A stretch of 64,000 nucleotides of DNA from Microbacterium luticocti DSM 19459 (GCF_000422405.1 NZ_AULS01000005.1:62001-126000); one strand, 5' to 3'; positions 8,865-19,549 are shown, counted from the stretch's first letter. Numbers and translations: made by a program. Notes: generated from the letters alone by a model not told the origin.

Positions 8865-9980
8865 ATGACACCGACACGCCCGTGGCCGGCCATGGCGGCG
8901 ATCGCTGTGGTGGTGTGCGCGGCGCTCGCCGGCTGCACCGGGGCACCGCCGGGCCCGACCCCGACCGTACCGCCCATCTCGACGGCTCCGGCCCCCGGAC
9001 CTTCTGCCGCCGGCGTCGTGACCACGGTCGCCACCGACCTGGTCTCGCCCTGGTCGCTCGTGCCGCTACCCGACGGCGGCGCGCTGGTGTCGCAGCGCGA
9101 CGACGGGGCGATCGTCGAGATCGGCGCCGACGGCGTCACCCGCCGGGTCGGCACGGTGCCCGGCGTGGTGCCCGGCGGCGAGGCGGGGCTGAACGGCATC
9201 GCGCTGTGGCACGGCGACGGCGGCACCTGGCTGTACGCGTACCACGCGGCATCCGACGACAACCGGGTGGTGCGGATGCCGCTGCTCGGCGCACCCGGCA
9301 CGTACCGACTGGGCGCGGCCGAGACGGTGCTGCGCGGCATCCGCAAGGCGCAGTTCCACAATGGCGGACGGCTGGCCTTCGGGCCGGACGGGATGCTGTA
9401 CGTGACGACCGGCGATGCCGGCGACCCCGCCGACGCGCAGGACCGGCACAGCCTGAACGGCAAGATCCTGCGGCTCACCCCCGAGGGTGATCCGGCGCCG
9501 GGCAATCCGTTCGGCACCGCCGTGTACAGCTATGGGCACCGCAATGTGCAGGGAATCGCCTGGACCCCGGACGGCACGATGTGGGCCAGCGAGTTCGGGC
9601 AGAACACCTGGGACGAGCTCAACGTGATCGTCCCCGGCGGCGACTACGGCTGGCCGGTGGTCGAGGGCATCGCGCACGACTCCCGCTTTCGCGACCCGGT
9701 GCTGCAGTGGCCGACCGACCAGGCGAGTCCGAGCGGGCTGGCGGCGCGGGGGAACGACCTGTACCTGGCGTGCCTGCGCGGCGAACGCCTGTGGCAGGTC
9801 ACCACCGACGGGGACCGGGTCGTGGGTGGGCCGGTGTCGCTGCTGGCGGACAACGGGCGGCTCCGGGATGTCGCGGTCGCGAACGATTGGTCACTGTGGG
9901 TGCTGACCGACAACACCGACGGCCGGGGCAGTCCGCGTCCCGGTGACGACCGGGTGCTGCGCGTGGCGGCACCGGGGTGA
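8865..9980 (+). CDS. Glucose/sorbosone dehydrogenase-family lipoprotein
   Basis: A 371-residue exported protein. The N-terminus has a hydrophobic signal ending in a lipobox (LAGC), then a Pro/Thr-rich linker and a six-bladed beta-propeller of the soluble PQQ-glucose dehydrogenase/HHIP type. Diagnostic strings are GRLAFGPDGMLYVTTGD and YSYGHRNVQGIAW. It is probably tethered to the outer face of the membrane and oxidises a sugar, with PQQ as likely cofactor. The ATG at 8865 follows GGAGGGGG. It is divergent from the permease gene and convergent with the DUF805 gene. Confidence 0.88.
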   Translation: MTPTRPWPAMAAIAVVVCAALAGCTGAPPGPTPTVPPISTAPAPGPSAAGVVTTVATDLVSPWSLVPLPDGGALVSQRDDGAIVEIGADGVTRRVGTVPGVVPGGEAGLNGIALWHGDGGTWLYAYHAASDDNRVVRMPLLGAPGTYRLGAAETVLRGIRKAQFHNGGRLAFGPDGMLYVTTGDAGDPADAQDRHSLNGKILRLTPEGDPAPGNPFGTAVYSYGHRNVQGIAWTPDGTMWASEFGQNTWDELNVIVPGGDYGWPVVEGIAHDSRFRDPVLQWPTDQASPSGLAARGNDLYLACLRGERLWQVTTDGDRVVGGPVSLLADNGRLRDVAVANDWSLWVLTDNTDGRGSPRPGDDRVLRVAAPG

Positions 9981-10003
9981 GCGTCCGGGTCGCAGCATCC
10001 GGG

Positions 10004-10765
10004 TCACGCGTACTTGCTGGGCATGCAGCACATCACGATGACCGCGATGCCGCCGAACGGAAGCAGGCTGAGGAAGATGAGCCCCCAATGGAACCCCGCG
10101 TCGCGCAACCGGCGCACCGTCACCGCCAGCCAGGGTACGAACACCGTGATCCACCAAGCCAGCATCAGCAGGCCGACGAGCGACATCACGACCCCGGCCA
10201 TACCGCCGGAGGAGCGGTAGGAGGCGGTGTTGGCGATCACCACGAAGACCGTCACCGCGACGTACCAGGCGCAGGCGATGAGGCCATTGAACAGCGTCCA
10301 GTACCAGAACTCGGGGCGCCCGGCACGGCCTGCGAACGTCGCGTACTTGGCGAACACGGTGCGCACCGCGCCGCCGAGGCCGGTCACGACGGGCCGGTCG
10401 TCGGCGGGGGAGCGCCATATCCCGATCGGCGGTGCGTACGCGGCATAGCCGGGGTATGCGCCCGCGCCGGGGTAGGTGCCCGCGGCCGCGCCGGGGTAGG
10501 TGCCGCCGGTCGCACCCGGGTACGAGGATGCGGTGACGCCCGGGTGCTGTGTACCGGCGGCTCCGGGCGAGGTGCCTGCGGCGGCGCCGGGGGAGGTCTG
10601 CGGCCACGTCGGCTGCGCGGCGGTCGGTGCCGCGGTTCCCGCAGTCACCGGCGCGGCCGGACGCGTCTGGGTCGACCAGCCGACGCCGTTCCACCACCGT
10701 TCCTGCCCGGAATCCTGCGGGTCGGGGTACCAGCCGGCCGGCGGCTGTGGGGTGTTCGTCGTCAC
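10004..10765 (-). CDS. DUF2510/DUF805 membrane protein
   Basis: A 253-residue protein. Residues about 8-40 form a DUF2510 module (PAGWYPDPQDSGQERWW), then comes a low-complexity Tyr-Pro-Gly-Ala linker with repeated GTYPGA units, and the C-terminal half is a DUF805 domain with four hydrophobic helices (FAGRAGRPEFWYWTLF opening). Both domains are common in actinobacterial membrane proteins of unknown role. The GTG at 10765 has GGAGG five bases upstream. The repeated linker is encoded by near-identical 18-24 bp units and could vary in length. Confidence 0.88.
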   Translation of the reverse strand: MTTNTPQPPAGWYPDPQDSGQERWWNGVGWSTQTRPAAPVTAGTAAPTAAQPTWPQTSPGAAAGTSPGAAGTQHPGVTASSYPGATGGTYPGAAAGTYPGAGAYPGYAAYAPPIGIWRSPADDRPVVTGLGGAVRTVFAKYATFAGRAGRPEFWYWTLFNGLIACAWYVAVTVFVVIANTASYRSSGGMAGVVMSLVGLLMLAWWITVFVPWLAVTVRRLRDAGFHWGLIFLSLLPFGGIAVIVMCCMPSKYA

Positions 10766-10810
10766 ACTGCCCTCCAGATGAGATCGGGTCTTCCACGGTA
10801 CCGGCAGCCG

Positions 10811-10822
10811 TAGGCTGTTCGC
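10811..10822 (+). promoter_or_regulatory. -10 box of a leaderless promoter
   Basis: TAGGCT at 10811-10816 lies exactly six bases before the GTG at 10823, so transcription should start at or beside the start codon. No convincing -35 box is seen. Confidence 0.55.
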
Positions 10823-12060
10823 GTGAAGCATGCGCGTCTGCTGTCGGCGGGTGCCCTCGCCCTGGCGCTCGCGATGCCCGCGCTCACCGGCGCGGCGGCG
10901 CCTGCGACATCCACCCCCGGTCCGACGGCGACCGGCGCGTCGTCTTCGGTCGCCGACCCGGACGGCGCCGATCAGCAGCCGGTCACGGTGCGGCCGGCGA
11001 CCGCCACCGAGATCACCGATGAGGCCGTCGCCCGCGTCGAGGCGATGAGCCTGCGTGAGCGGGCCGCGTCGGTGGTGATGGGACACATCCCCACCACCGA
11101 CACGTCCCGGCTGGCCGAGTACATGGCCGACACCGGTGTCGGCGGCTTCATCCTGATGGGCGCGAACATCCCCGACGACGAAGCCGCCCTGCGCCGGGTC
11201 ACCACCGCACTCATCCCTGACGCCGACGTCCCCCGCTGATCGCGGTCGACGAGGAGGGGGGAGATGTCACCCGCCTGCCGTGGGACCGATTCCCGGCCGC
11301 ACGCGCGCTGCGAGACGCACCCGCCGCGCAGGCGCAGACCGCGTTCGCGGCACGGGCAGCACTCGTGCAGCGCGCGGGCATCGGCGTGAACTTCGGCATC
11401 ATCGCCGACGTCACCGCCGACCCTCGCTCGTTCATCTACGATCGGGTGCTCGGCACCACCCCGCGCGCGTCGGCCGACCGCGTCGTCGCCGCCCTGCGCG
11501 GCGAAGACGGCGAGGTCGTCTCGACCCTCAAGCACTTTCCGGGCCACGGCGCGGTCGAGGGTAATTCGCATGTGATGATCCCGGCGACACCTCTGCCCCG
11601 CGCGCAGTGGCAGGCGACGGATGCGGTGCCGTTCCGCACCGGCATTCAGCAGGGCACCCCGGTGCTGATGTTCGGCCATCTCGTGTACAGCGCGGTCGAT
11701 TCCGCCCCGGCGTCGCTGTCGCGCACCTGGCACGACATCGCCCGCACCGAGCTCGGTTTCGACGGTGTCGCGATCACCGACGATCTCGGCATGCTGCAGG
11801 CATCCGGCCTGGCACGGTATCGCGACCCGGTGGCCAACGCGGTGCAGGCACTGCGCGCCGGCAACGACATGGTGCTTGCCGTCATGTTCTCCACCCCGTC
11901 TTCAGCCGCGCAGATCACCGACGGGATCGTCGCGGCGGTGCAGGACGGCACCCTGCCGACCGAGCGACTCACCGACGCGGCGGTGCGGGTGATGGCACTG
12001 CGGCTGCAGGTCGGCGCCGGCGGGCTCGTCCCGTGCCCGGCATGCGACCCGGTCGGATGA
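10823..12060 (+). pseudogene. Secreted GH3 beta-N-acetylhexosaminidase, frameshifted
   Basis: Two frames together encode a GH3 hexosaminidase of about 412 residues. The first frame carries a signal peptide (LLSAGALALALAMPALTGAA) and the barrel start, and stops at 11237-11239 after IPDADVPR. The second frame continues at once with LIAVDEEGGDVTRLPW, then NagZ-type KHFPGHG and the nucleophile motif AITDDLGM. The break falls in a run of five Cs (11230-11234); six Cs would restore a single frame. All catalytic motifs are intact, so this is a very recent mutation, a phase-variable tract or a sequencing error. It would trim cell-wall or chitin-derived N-acetylglucosaminides outside the cell. Confidence 0.85.
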
Positions 12061-12930
12061 TCAGGCGTCGAGAACCGCGAGCAGGCTCGTGCGCAGCGTG
12101 CCGGCCCGCTCGGAGAAGCCGCGCTGCCGGCGCACATACTCAGCCTTGCCCTCGGCGGTCTCGATCCGCACCGGGTCGCCCGCCCAGGGGCGCACGTCGT
12201 ACGGCGAGGCCTGCATGTCGAGGTGACGGATGTCGCGGGCCAGTTCGAACGCGTCCAACAGCACCTCGCCGGGCACCAGCGGCCCGAGTTTGACCGCCCA
12301 CTTGTAGAGGTCCATGTTGGCGTGCAGGCACCCCGGCTGCTCGGTCGCGACGCGGTCGTCGCGGGTGAGCGCGCGGGAGTTGCGCGGTGACGCCTCGGGG
12401 GTGAAGAAGCGGAACGCATCGAAATGGGTGCACCGCAGCTCGTGCGCCTCGACGACCGCGTCGGTGCCGTCCTGGCCGAGCCGCAGCGGAGCGGGATGCC
12501 GGTGCTCGCGCTGCCGGTACACCATCGCCCACTCGTGCAGACCGAAGCAGCCGAACCGCCCCGGGTTCTCGGCGGTGATGCGCAGGATGCGGCCGACCGC
12601 CTCGAGCAGCGGCGCCTTCGCGGCGCGGAAGGCCGCCGCATCCACCATCGCGCTCTGCGGGGCATCGCCGGGCCGATACCAGCGCCACGCGGCGCGGTCG
12701 GCGGCGTCTTCGAGCCCGACGCCTGCTCCGGGATGCCAGCGCCGCAGCAGTGCCGGCTTGTACGAGTAATAGGTGAACAGGAAGTCTTCGACCGGATGCT
12801 TCTCACCGCGCCGGGCGCGCCGTCGATGCCCGGCGGTGAGCGCGTCGGCGCGGGCGGCATGCGCGGCCGCGCGGGCACGCCAGTCGGCCGCATCGAGCAC
12901 GGTCGCGGGGGTGGTGGTGACGGCGGGCAT
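12061..12930 (-). CDS. Conserved actinobacterial protein, often labelled 3-methyladenine DNA glycosylase
   Basis: A 289-residue soluble protein with the conserved stretch GEKHPVEDFLFTYYS near residue 42 and CLHANMDLYKWAVKLGP towards the C-terminus. I recognise this as a family common in Microbacteriaceae and relatives and often named 3-methyladenine DNA glycosylase, but I see no helix-hairpin-helix or AlkA/Tag motif, so that name is weakly founded. It lies next to the HMCES/YedK gene in the same direction with 14 bp between, which fits a DNA-repair context. The first ATG is used. Confidence 0.7.
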   Translation of the reverse strand: MPAVTTTPATVLDAADWRARAAAHAARADALTAGHRRRARRGEKHPVEDFLFTYYSYKPALLRRWHPGAGVGLEDAADRAAWRWYRPGDAPQSAMVDAAAFRAAKAPLLEAVGRILRITAENPGRFGCFGLHEWAMVYRQREHRHPAPLRLGQDGTDAVVEAHELRCTHFDAFRFFTPEASPRNSRALTRDDRVATEQPGCLHANMDLYKWAVKLGPLVPGEVLLDAFELARDIRHLDMQASPYDVRPWAGDPVRIETAEGKAEYVRRQRGFSERAGTLRTSLLAVLDA

Positions 12931-12944
12931 CGCTCGAGGGTGTC

Positions 12945-13655
12945 TCAGTCGACCGGTTCGATCAGTTCGGGACCGTTGTTGCGCACGTTGCCGACCGCGC
13001 GCGAGACGACGTGGTCGTCGAGGGTGGCGGCGACGTCGGGTGCAGCATCGACGGCCGCATCGAGGATGTCGCCGACGTTCTCGGTGGTCGGGTCGAGCCA
13101 GGCGTCGGCGAAGTCGGGGTCGAGGAACAGGGGCATCCGATCGTGGATCGAGCCGAGGCGGCCGATCGCGTCACGGGTGAGGATCGTGAAGCTCAGCACC
13201 CACTTCGCGGGGTCGTCTTCGGCGGCCGACGGGTTCTTCCACCACTCATACAAGCCGGCGAACAACAGCGGCCCGTCGTCGGCGGGGTGGATGTAGTGCG
13301 GCACCTTCTGGTCGTCCACGAGCTTCCACTCGTAATAGCCGGATGCCGGGATGACCGCGCGTCGCTTGATCAGGGCGTTGCGGAACATCGGCTTGTCTTC
13401 GACCTCTTCGGCTCGCGCGTTGATGGCGCGGGCGCCGACCGAAAGGTCTTTCGCCCACGACGGCACCAGGCCCCAGCGGGCGGCCTCGAGCCGGCGGGTG
13501 GGTGGTTCGGTCTTGGTCGAGTCGAGCACGATCGCCGCCATGTCGGTGGGCGCGACGTTGTAGGAGGGTGCCGGCAGGTCGTCGGCGATCAGATCGACCC
13601 GCAGCACTCCGACCAGTTCGGATCCGGCATCGGCCACCACGAAACGTCCGCACAT
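12945..13655 (-). CDS. Abasic-site processing protein, HMCES/YedK (SRAP) family
   Basis: A 236-residue SRAP-domain protein. The start at 13655 places Cys at position 2 (MCGRFVV), the residue that forms a thiazolidine crosslink with abasic sites in single-stranded DNA after Met removal. Other active-site parts are Asn in YNVAPTD, Glu in PASGYYEW and His in SIHDRMPLFL. An in-frame ATG further upstream would bury Cys2 and is rejected. A TAGGCT -10 box at 13663-13668 leaves only seven bases before the ATG. The neighbouring putative glycosylase gene may be co-transcribed. Confidence 0.93.
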   Translation of the reverse strand: MCGRFVVADAGSELVGVLRVDLIADDLPAPSYNVAPTDMAAIVLDSTKTEPPTRRLEAARWGLVPSWAKDLSVGARAINARAEEVEDKPMFRNALIKRRAVIPASGYYEWKLVDDQKVPHYIHPADDGPLLFAGLYEWWKNPSAAEDDPAKWVLSFTILTRDAIGRLGSIHDRMPLFLDPDFADAWLDPTTENVGDILDAAVDAAPDVAATLDDHVVSRAVGNVRNNGPELIEPVD

Positions 13656-13759
13656 GCCCGCCAGCCTACGCGGGGCGGCCGACACCGGCGTCGTCGGGGG
13701 AGCGCCGCGATCCGGTCATCTTCGTGTCGGATGCGGAGGCTGACCCCCGCGACCGGGGA

Positions 13760-14791
13760 TCAGGCGCCGATCACACCGGCCTCTTTGAGGCGTTCCAGGA
13801 GGGCGGCGCCGTCGCCCCCGGTCACCCAGGGCACCTGCGATGCGGAGTGGTCGTCGACGGTGGTGCGGCCTCCGGCGAACATCGCCTCGGTGGACGAGAG
13901 CCGGCGGATCGCCACCCCGGCCACGTTGTGCGGGTGGGCACCGGCGAACTCGGTGTAGATCGCGTCATCGTGCTGGCCGTCGTCGCCGACGAGCAGCCAG
14001 CGCACCTGGGGGAACTCTTCGACCAGGCGAGCCAGGTTCGAGGTCTTGTGCTCGGTGCCGCTGCGGAACCAGCGGTCGTGGGTCGGTCCCCAGTCGGTGA
14101 GCAACAGCGCGCCCGGCGGAAACAGGTGCCGGCCGAGGAACCGCAACAGGGTCGGCCCGACGTTCCAGGCACCGGTGGACAGGTACACGATGGGCGAGCC
14201 GGGGCTCTCGCGCACCAGCCGCTCGAGCAGCACCGACATGCCCGGCACCGGCTGGCGGGCATGCTCGTCGACGACGAACGAGTTCCACGCCGCCACGAAC
14301 GGCCGCGGCAGCGTGGTGACCATCACGGTGTCGTCGATGTCGCAGACCACCCCGAACCGCACGTCGGAGCCCACGACGAACACGCGCGAGTCGACGGGCG
14401 CCCCGTCTTCGACCGACATCGAGATGCTGTGCCAGCCGGCGGTCAGGGATGCCGGCAGCACGGTGTCGACGACGCCACCCCGGTCGGCCACGACGTCGTG
14501 CGCGATACCGTCGACGGTGACCGTGACCTGCGCGAACCCGATCGGCACCGACACGAAGCTGCGCCACCCTCGCACCGACGCGTACTCGCCGTCTTCGCGT
14601 TTGCGGGCCGGCGGTGTGATGAGCACCCGGCCGAGCACGCGCACCCAGTTCTGGGACCCGTAGCCGGGGAAGGTCGCCACCGTCGGCACCAGTCCCTTGC
14701 GGCGTGCGCGACGCTCGCGCCAGGCGTGGAAGCGGTACTCCAGGCGCGCCGGCCAGCGGGCACCGCGCGGAGCGGAGGTGTTGTCGGGCAT
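13760..14791 (-). CDS. App1-type phosphatidate phosphatase domain protein (DUF2183)
   Basis: A 343-residue protein with an N-terminal beta-rich region (about residues 30-150) and a C-terminal HAD-like App1 catalytic domain. The phosphatase motif is VVCDIDDTVMVT, followed by YLSTGAWN and LLVGDDGQHD. In fungi App1 dephosphorylates phosphatidate at membranes; the bacterial role is unsettled. No membrane helix or signal peptide is seen. It is read leftwards, 5 bp after the DedA gene, so both are probably on one transcript, which fits a lipid-related role. Confidence 0.85.
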   Translation of the reverse strand: MPDNTSAPRGARWPARLEYRFHAWRERRARRKGLVPTVATFPGYGSQNWVRVLGRVLITPPARKREDGEYASVRGWRSFVSVPIGFAQVTVTVDGIAHDVVADRGGVVDTVLPASLTAGWHSISMSVEDGAPVDSRVFVVGSDVRFGVVCDIDDTVMVTTLPRPFVAAWNSFVVDEHARQPVPGMSVLLERLVRESPGSPIVYLSTGAWNVGPTLLRFLGRHLFPPGALLLTDWGPTHDRWFRSGTEHKTSNLARLVEEFPQVRWLLVGDDGQHDDAIYTEFAGAHPHNVAGVAIRRLSSTEAMFAGGRTTVDDHSASQVPWVTGGDGAALLERLKEAGVIGA

Positions 14792-14796
14792 CCGGG

Positions 14797-15552
14797 TCAG
14801 TCTCCCACGCCCGGTGCCGCGTCCGCACCGTGCCGGTGCGCCCGGATGCCGGGGGAGTCGGATGCGGCCGGATCGGTCGCGTCGCCGCGGGCCGAGGCAT
14901 CCGTCGCCGGCACAGCCTCGCCCAGGTGTCGGCGCTCGATGTGCTGGATCATCTTCTTGGCGACGATCACCGCCACCAGGAACAGCACCATCACACCGAT
15001 GAAGATGTAGCCGGCGAAGTGCAACTGGTCGGCCAGATCGCGGTACGTGCCCGCGGCCAGACTCGACACCGTCACATACAACACCGCCCACAGCGTGCAG
15101 GCCGGGGCCGTCCACGCGATGAACCGCCGGTACCGGAACCCGCTCATGCCGACCGTCATCGGCACCAGCGAATGCAGCACCGGCAGAAACCGCGACACGA
15201 AAACGGCGATGCCGCCGCGGCGCTCGAGGTAGCGTTCCGCGCGTTGCCAGTGCGTCTCGCCGATCCAGCGACCCAGGCGTGAGTGCCGGATGCGGGGGCC
15301 GAGCACGCGTCCCAGCCAGAACCCGACGCTCTCGCCGGCGAGCGATCCGGCGATCACCGCCAGTACCAGCCACACGCCCTGCCACAGGTCGGTGACCGCA
15401 GTGGCCGCGACGATCACGATCGTGTCGCCGGGCACGAACAGCCCCAGCAGGATGCTGGTCTCGAAGAACATGGCGGCGCCGGCGATGAGCACGCGGAGCA
15501 CCGGATCGACGCTCTGCACGGCATCGAGGATCCCGGTGAGCACCTCGTTCAC
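14797..15552 (-). CDS. DedA-family membrane protein
   Basis: A 251-residue DedA/VTT-domain protein with about five hydrophobic segments. Typical strings are FFETSILLGLFVPGDT, AGSLAGESVGFWLGR and the amphipathic SRFLPVLHSLVPMTVG. DedA proteins act in lipid carrier recycling and membrane homeostasis. The tail after the last helix is charged and variable. GTG 15552 is taken as start; GTG 15543 has a better-spaced GGAG and is a real alternative that would shorten it by three residues. The gene is divergent from pabB. Confidence 0.88.
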   Translation of the reverse strand: MNEVLTGILDAVQSVDPVLRVLIAGAAMFFETSILLGLFVPGDTIVIVAATAVTDLWQGVWLVLAVIAGSLAGESVGFWLGRVLGPRIRHSRLGRWIGETHWQRAERYLERRGGIAVFVSRFLPVLHSLVPMTVGMSGFRYRRFIAWTAPACTLWAVLYVTVSSLAAGTYRDLADQLHFAGYIFIGVMVLFLVAVIVAKKMIQHIERRHLGEAVPATDASARGDATDPAASDSPGIRAHRHGADAAPGVGD

Positions 15553-15582
15553 TCCGTCGAGCTTACGGACGTCCGGTCGCTC

Positions 15583-15594
15583 TAGCCTGGGAAG
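15583..15594 (+). promoter_or_regulatory. -10 box of a leaderless promoter for pabB
   Basis: TAGCCT at 15583-15588 is six bases upstream of the GTG at 15595, the spacing expected when the mRNA begins at the start codon. Confidence 0.55.
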
Positions 15595-16860
15595 GTGCTT
15601 CGGACCCTGCCGACCCGCGCCGCGCCCTGGCGCGGGCCGGACGACCTCTTCCGCGCCCTCGCCGCGCGGCACCGTGACGTGTTCTGGCTCGATGCCGGGC
15701 CGCACGCCGCCTTCGGGCTCAGCGCGATCGGGTGGGGGAGGCCCGACGACCCGTTCCGGGTGCGGGCCGTGCGCTGCGGGGCGGATGCCGGTGGCACCGG
15801 CGACCGCGTCGACCCGGCCGGCTGGGTCGGCTGGGTCGGTTACGAGACCGGGGCACAAGCCGCAGGTGCCCCGGCGGCCACCGACCACGCGGATGTTCCC
15901 GCTGAGCTGTGGCTGCGGGTGCAGGGCATCGCGGTGTTCGATCATGCACGCCGCACGATGCGCATCGGTGGCGAGATCGACCCGGCCGACCCGGCGCCGG
16001 CGTTGCCGGCGGCCCCGCCGGCGCGCACCGCGACCGGGCGGCACACGCCGGACGAGTACGCGGCGCTCATCGGGCGGTGCCGTGACGCGATCCGCGCCGG
16101 TGACGCGTACCAGCTGTGCCTGACCACCCGGTTCGAGGTGCCGGGTCAGGTCGACGCGGTGGCCGCATACCTGGCGCTGCGCGCGGCATCCGGCGCCCAC
16201 CACGGCGGGTTCGTGCGCAGCGGACCGGTGGCGCTGCTGAGCGCCAGCCCGGAGCGGTTCCTGCAGGTGGAGTCGGGCACGGTGCGCACCCAGCCGATCA
16301 AAGGCACCCGACCACGGGGGCGGGATGCCGCGGCCGACGCGGCGCTCGCGGCCGAGCTCGCCGCCGACCCCAAGGAGCAGGCCGAGAACGTCATGATCGT
16401 CGACCTGATGCGCAACGACCTGTCCCGGGTGTGCCGGTCGGGCTCGGTGCACGTGGAGAGCCTGCTGCAGGTGGAGACCTACCCGACCGTGCACCAGCTG
16501 GTGAGCACCGTCGCCGGACGGCTGCGGGACGACGTCACAGTGGGCGATCTGCTGGCGGCGGCGTTCCCGGCCGGCAGCATGACCGGCGCGCCGAAGCTGT
16601 CGGCGATGACGAACCTGCACCGGCTCGAGGGCGGGCCGCGGGGCGTGTACTCGGGGTGCTTCGGCTGGGTGGACGTCGGCGGCGATCTCGACCTGGCGAT
16701 GGTGATCCGCTCGATCGTCGTGCACCCGCACGGCGCGTACGTCGGCGCCGGGGGAGGGATCACCTGGCGCTCGGTCGCCGCTGCCGAGGTCGCCGAGGTG
16801 GGCGTCAAGGCGCGGGCGCCCCTGGCGGCGCTCGGTGCCGCGGTGCCCGACGGGTGGTGA
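15595..16860 (+). CDS. pabB: Aminodeoxychorismate synthase component I
   Basis: A 421-residue chorismate-binding enzyme that adds an amino group to chorismate on the way to 4-aminobenzoate and folate. The key discriminator is PIKGTRPRG: Lys236 marks PabB, whereas anthranilate synthase has Ala there. Other motifs are [30 protein letters not shown] and [10 protein letters not shown], all in the expected order. The N-terminal domain is short and diverged. No glutamine amidotransferase (pabA) gene is beside it, so the partner must be elsewhere. It stands before leuS with 119 bp between. Confidence 0.9.
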   Translation: MLRTLPTRAAPWRGPDDLFRALAARHRDVFWLDAGPHAAFGLSAIGWGRPDDPFRVRAVRCGADAGGTGDRVDPAGWVGWVGYETGAQAAGAPAATDHADVPAELWLRVQGIAVFDHARRTMRIGGEIDPADPAPALPAAPPARTATGRHTPDEYAALIGRCRDAIRAGDAYQLCLTTRFEVPGQVDAVAAYLALRAASGAHHGGFVRSGPVALLSASPERFLQVESGTVRTQPIKGTRPRGRDAAADAALAAELAADPKEQAENVMIVDLMRNDLSRVCRSGSVHVESLLQVETYPTVHQLVSTVAGRLRDDVTVGDLLAAAFPAGSMTGAPKLSAMTNLHRLEGGPRGVYSGCFGWVDVGGDLDLAMVIRSIVVHPHGAYVGAGGGITWRSVAAAEVAEVGVKARAPLAALGAAVPDGW

Positions 16861-16979
16861 CGCCCGGCACTCGCTGGGACGGCTCAGGCTCGGGCGCTCG
16901 GGGTGATGCCGGGGCGTCGGGTACCCTGAAAGGTGCGGGTTTTCCGCGGCATCCCGACTTCTTGCGATTGGCTCCCTTC

Positions 16980-19502
16980 GTGTCACAGACCACCTCCATC
17001 GAGACCGCCGCCCCGGACGAGGGCGGCTACGATCCGCACGCGATCCAGGCGAAGTGGCAGCGGCTCTGGGAGGAGCGCGACCCGTTCCGCGCGCACGACG
17101 ACGACACCCGACCGCGCAAGTACGTGCTGGCGATGTTCCCCTACCCCTCGGGCGATCTGCACATGGGGCACGCCGAGAACTACCTCTACTCCGACATCGT
17201 CGCCCGCTACTGGCGGCACCGCGGCCACAACGTGCTCAACCCCATCGGATGGGACTCGTTCGGCCTGCCCGCCGAGAACGCGGCGATCCTGCGCGGCGCC
17301 GACCCGCGGGAGTGGACGTACGCGAACATCGACCAGCAGAAGGCCGGCTTCCGGCAGTACGGCGTCTCGTTCGACTGGAGCCGGGTGCTGCACACCTCCG
17401 ACCCCGAGTACTACCGCTGGAACCAGTGGCTGTTCCAGCGGCTCTATGAGCGCGGGCTCGCCTACCGCAAATCCAGCCCCGTGAACTGGTGCCCGAACGA
17501 CCAGACCGTGCTCGCCAATGAGCAGGTCGTCGACGGGCACTGCGAGCGGTGCGGCGCCGAGGTCGTGAAGAAGAAGCTCACGCAGTGGTACTTCCGCATC
17601 ACGGACTACGCCGACCGGCTGCTCGACGATCTCGACACCCTCGAGGGGCACTGGCCGAGCAAGGTGCTGCAGATGCAGCGCAACTGGATCGGCCGGTCCA
17701 CCGGCGCCGACATCGACTTTCAGATCGAGGGCCGCGCCGAGAAGGTGACCGTGTTCTCGACCCGGCCCGACACCCTGTACGGCGCGACCTTCTTCGTCGT
17801 GGCGCCCGACTCCGACCTGGCCGCGGAACTGGTCACCGAAGCCCCCGCCGACGTGCGTATGCAGTTTGAGGCATATCTCGATCAGGTGCAGAAGCAGACC
17901 GACATTCAGCGGCAGAGCACCGACCGGCCGAAGACGGGTGTGTTCCTGGGGCGTTACGCGATCAACCCGGTCAACGGCGAGCGACTGCCGATCTGGGCGG
18001 CGGACTACGTGCTGGCCGACTACGGTCACGGCGCGGTGATGGCGGTGCCCGCGCACGACCAGCGCGACCTGGATTTCGCCCGGGCATTCGGTCTGCCGAT
18101 CAGGGTCGTGGTCGACACGACGGCGGACGATGAGGCATCCCTCGACGACCTCGACCCGGCGGTCACCGGCGTCGCGTTGGCCGGCGAGGGACGCATGGTC
18201 AACTCCGGCAGCCTGGACGGGCTGGGCAAGAAGGATGCCATCGCCGGCATGATCGCCGAGCTCGAGCGCCGCGGCACCGGCCGCGCCGCCACGACGTTCC
18301 GGCTGCGCGACTGGCTGATCTCGCGGCAGCGGTTCTGGGGCACGCCGATCCCGATGATCCACACCGACGACGGCCGCATCGTGCCGGTGCCCGAAGACCA
18401 GCTGCCGGTGCGCCTGCCCGAGGTGACCGGGCTCGACTTGAAGCCGAAGGGATCGTCGCCGCTGGGCGCCGCCACCGAATGGGTGACGACCGTCGACCCC
18501 GCCACAGGTGGGCCCGCCCGGCGCGACCCCGACACCATGGACACGTTCGTCGACAGCTCGTGGTACTTCCTGCGGTTCCTCTCGCCGGGGTCGGCACTCG
18601 AGGCGTTCCCGCCTGCACAGGCGGCGAAGTGGGCACCCGTCGACTTCTACATCGGCGGTGTCGAGCACGCGATCCTGCATCTGCTGTACGCCCGGTTCAT
18701 CACCAAGGTGCTGCACGACATGGGGCTGGTCGAGTTCGAGGAACCGTTCTCGAGCCTGATCAACCAAGGAATGGTGATCCTCGACGGCGCCAAGATGTCG
18801 AAGTCGAAGGGCAACCTGGTGCTGTTCCAAGAGGAGCTGGACGCGCACGGCGCCGACGCACTGCGCGTGGCGCTGGCGTTCGCCGGCCCGGTGGAGGACG
18901 ACAAGGACTGGAACGACGTCTCGACGACGGGCGCCACGAAGTTCCTCGCCCGCGCCCTGCGGCTCGCGCACGACGTGACCGCTCCTGCGGGGGTCGATTC
19001 CGCGCGAGGCGATGCGGCGCTGCGCAGGGTCACCCACCGATTGTTGGCGGATGCTCCGGGGCTGATCGAGCAGACGAAGTTCAACGTCGTCGTCGCCCGG
19101 CTGATGGAGCTGGTGAACGCGACGCGCAAGGCGATCGACACCGGTGCCGGTGGTGCCGACCCCGCGGTGCGTGAGGCGGCTGAGGTCGTCGCCCAGGTGC
19201 TCGACATGATCGCCCCGCACACCGCCGAGGAGATGTGGGCGGTGCTCGGACACGAACCGTTCGTCGGGCTGGCGGTATGGCCCGATGCCGACACCGCGCT
19301 GCTGGTCGAGCAGACCGTGACCGCGATCGTGCAGATCGACGGCAAGGTGCGCGCCACCCTCGAGGTGCCCGCAGACATCGACGGCGACGCACTCGAGGCG
19401 CTGGCCCGGGCGGACGAGCGGGTGCTGCGATCGCTGGACGGCCGCGCCATCACCCGCGCGATCGTACGGGCGCCAAAGGTCGTCAGCTTCAGCACCAAGT
19501 AG
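16980..19502 (+). CDS. leuS: Leucyl-tRNA synthetase
   Basis: An 840-residue class I synthetase that charges tRNA-Leu. The HIGH signature appears as HMGH in [14 protein letters not shown], and the KMSKS loop as [11 protein letters not shown] zinc knuckle (CPNDQ...CERCG), the editing domain with [11 protein letters not shown], and the C-terminal anticodon-binding region are all present, so it is full length. The GTG at 16980 is used because the frame extends far upstream over pabB without coding logic. A -10 like TACCCT at 16922-16927 suggests a 5' UTR near 50 nt. Confidence 0.96.
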   Translation: MSQTTSIETAAPDEGGYDPHAIQAKWQRLWEERDPFRAHDDDTRPRKYVLAMFPYPSGDLHMGHAENYLYSDIVARYWRHRGHNVLNPIGWDSFGLPAENAAILRGADPREWTYANIDQQKAGFRQYGVSFDWSRVLHTSDPEYYRWNQWLFQRLYERGLAYRKSSPVNWCPNDQTVLANEQVVDGHCERCGAEVVKKKLTQWYFRITDYADRLLDDLDTLEGHWPSKVLQMQRNWIGRSTGADIDFQIEGRAEKVTVFSTRPDTLYGATFFVVAPDSDLAAELVTEAPADVRMQFEAYLDQVQKQTDIQRQSTDRPKTGVFLGRYAINPVNGERLPIWAADYVLADYGHGAVMAVPAHDQRDLDFARAFGLPIRVVVDTTADDEASLDDLDPAVTGVALAGEGRMVNSGSLDGLGKKDAIAGMIAELERRGTGRAATTFRLRDWLISRQRFWGTPIPMIHTDDGRIVPVPEDQLPVRLPEVTGLDLKPKGSSPLGAATEWVTTVDPATGGPARRDPDTMDTFVDSSWYFLRFLSPGSALEAFPPAQAAKWAPVDFYIGGVEHAILHLLYARFITKVLHDMGLVEFEEPFSSLINQGMVILDGAKMSKSKGNLVLFQEELDAHGADALRVALAFAGPVEDDKDWNDVSTTGATKFLARALRLAHDVTAPAGVDSARGDAALRRVTHRLLADAPGLIEQTKFNVVVARLMELVNATRKAIDTGAGGADPAVREAAEVVAQVLDMIAPHTAEEMWAVLGHEPFVGLAVWPDADTALLVEQTVTAIVQIDGKVRATLEVPADIDGDALEALARADERVLRSLDGRAITRAIVRAPKVVSFSTK

Positions 19503-19519
19503 CGTCCGGACCGGACCTG

Positions 19520-19549
19520 CGCCCGTTCCTGCACAGCCGGGGACGGGCG
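19520..19549. terminator. Hairpin after leuS
   Basis: Arms CGCCCGT and ACGGGCG pair around a GC-rich loop 18 bp after the leuS stop. There is no T-tract, as is usual in this genome, so termination strength is uncertain. Confidence 0.4.
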
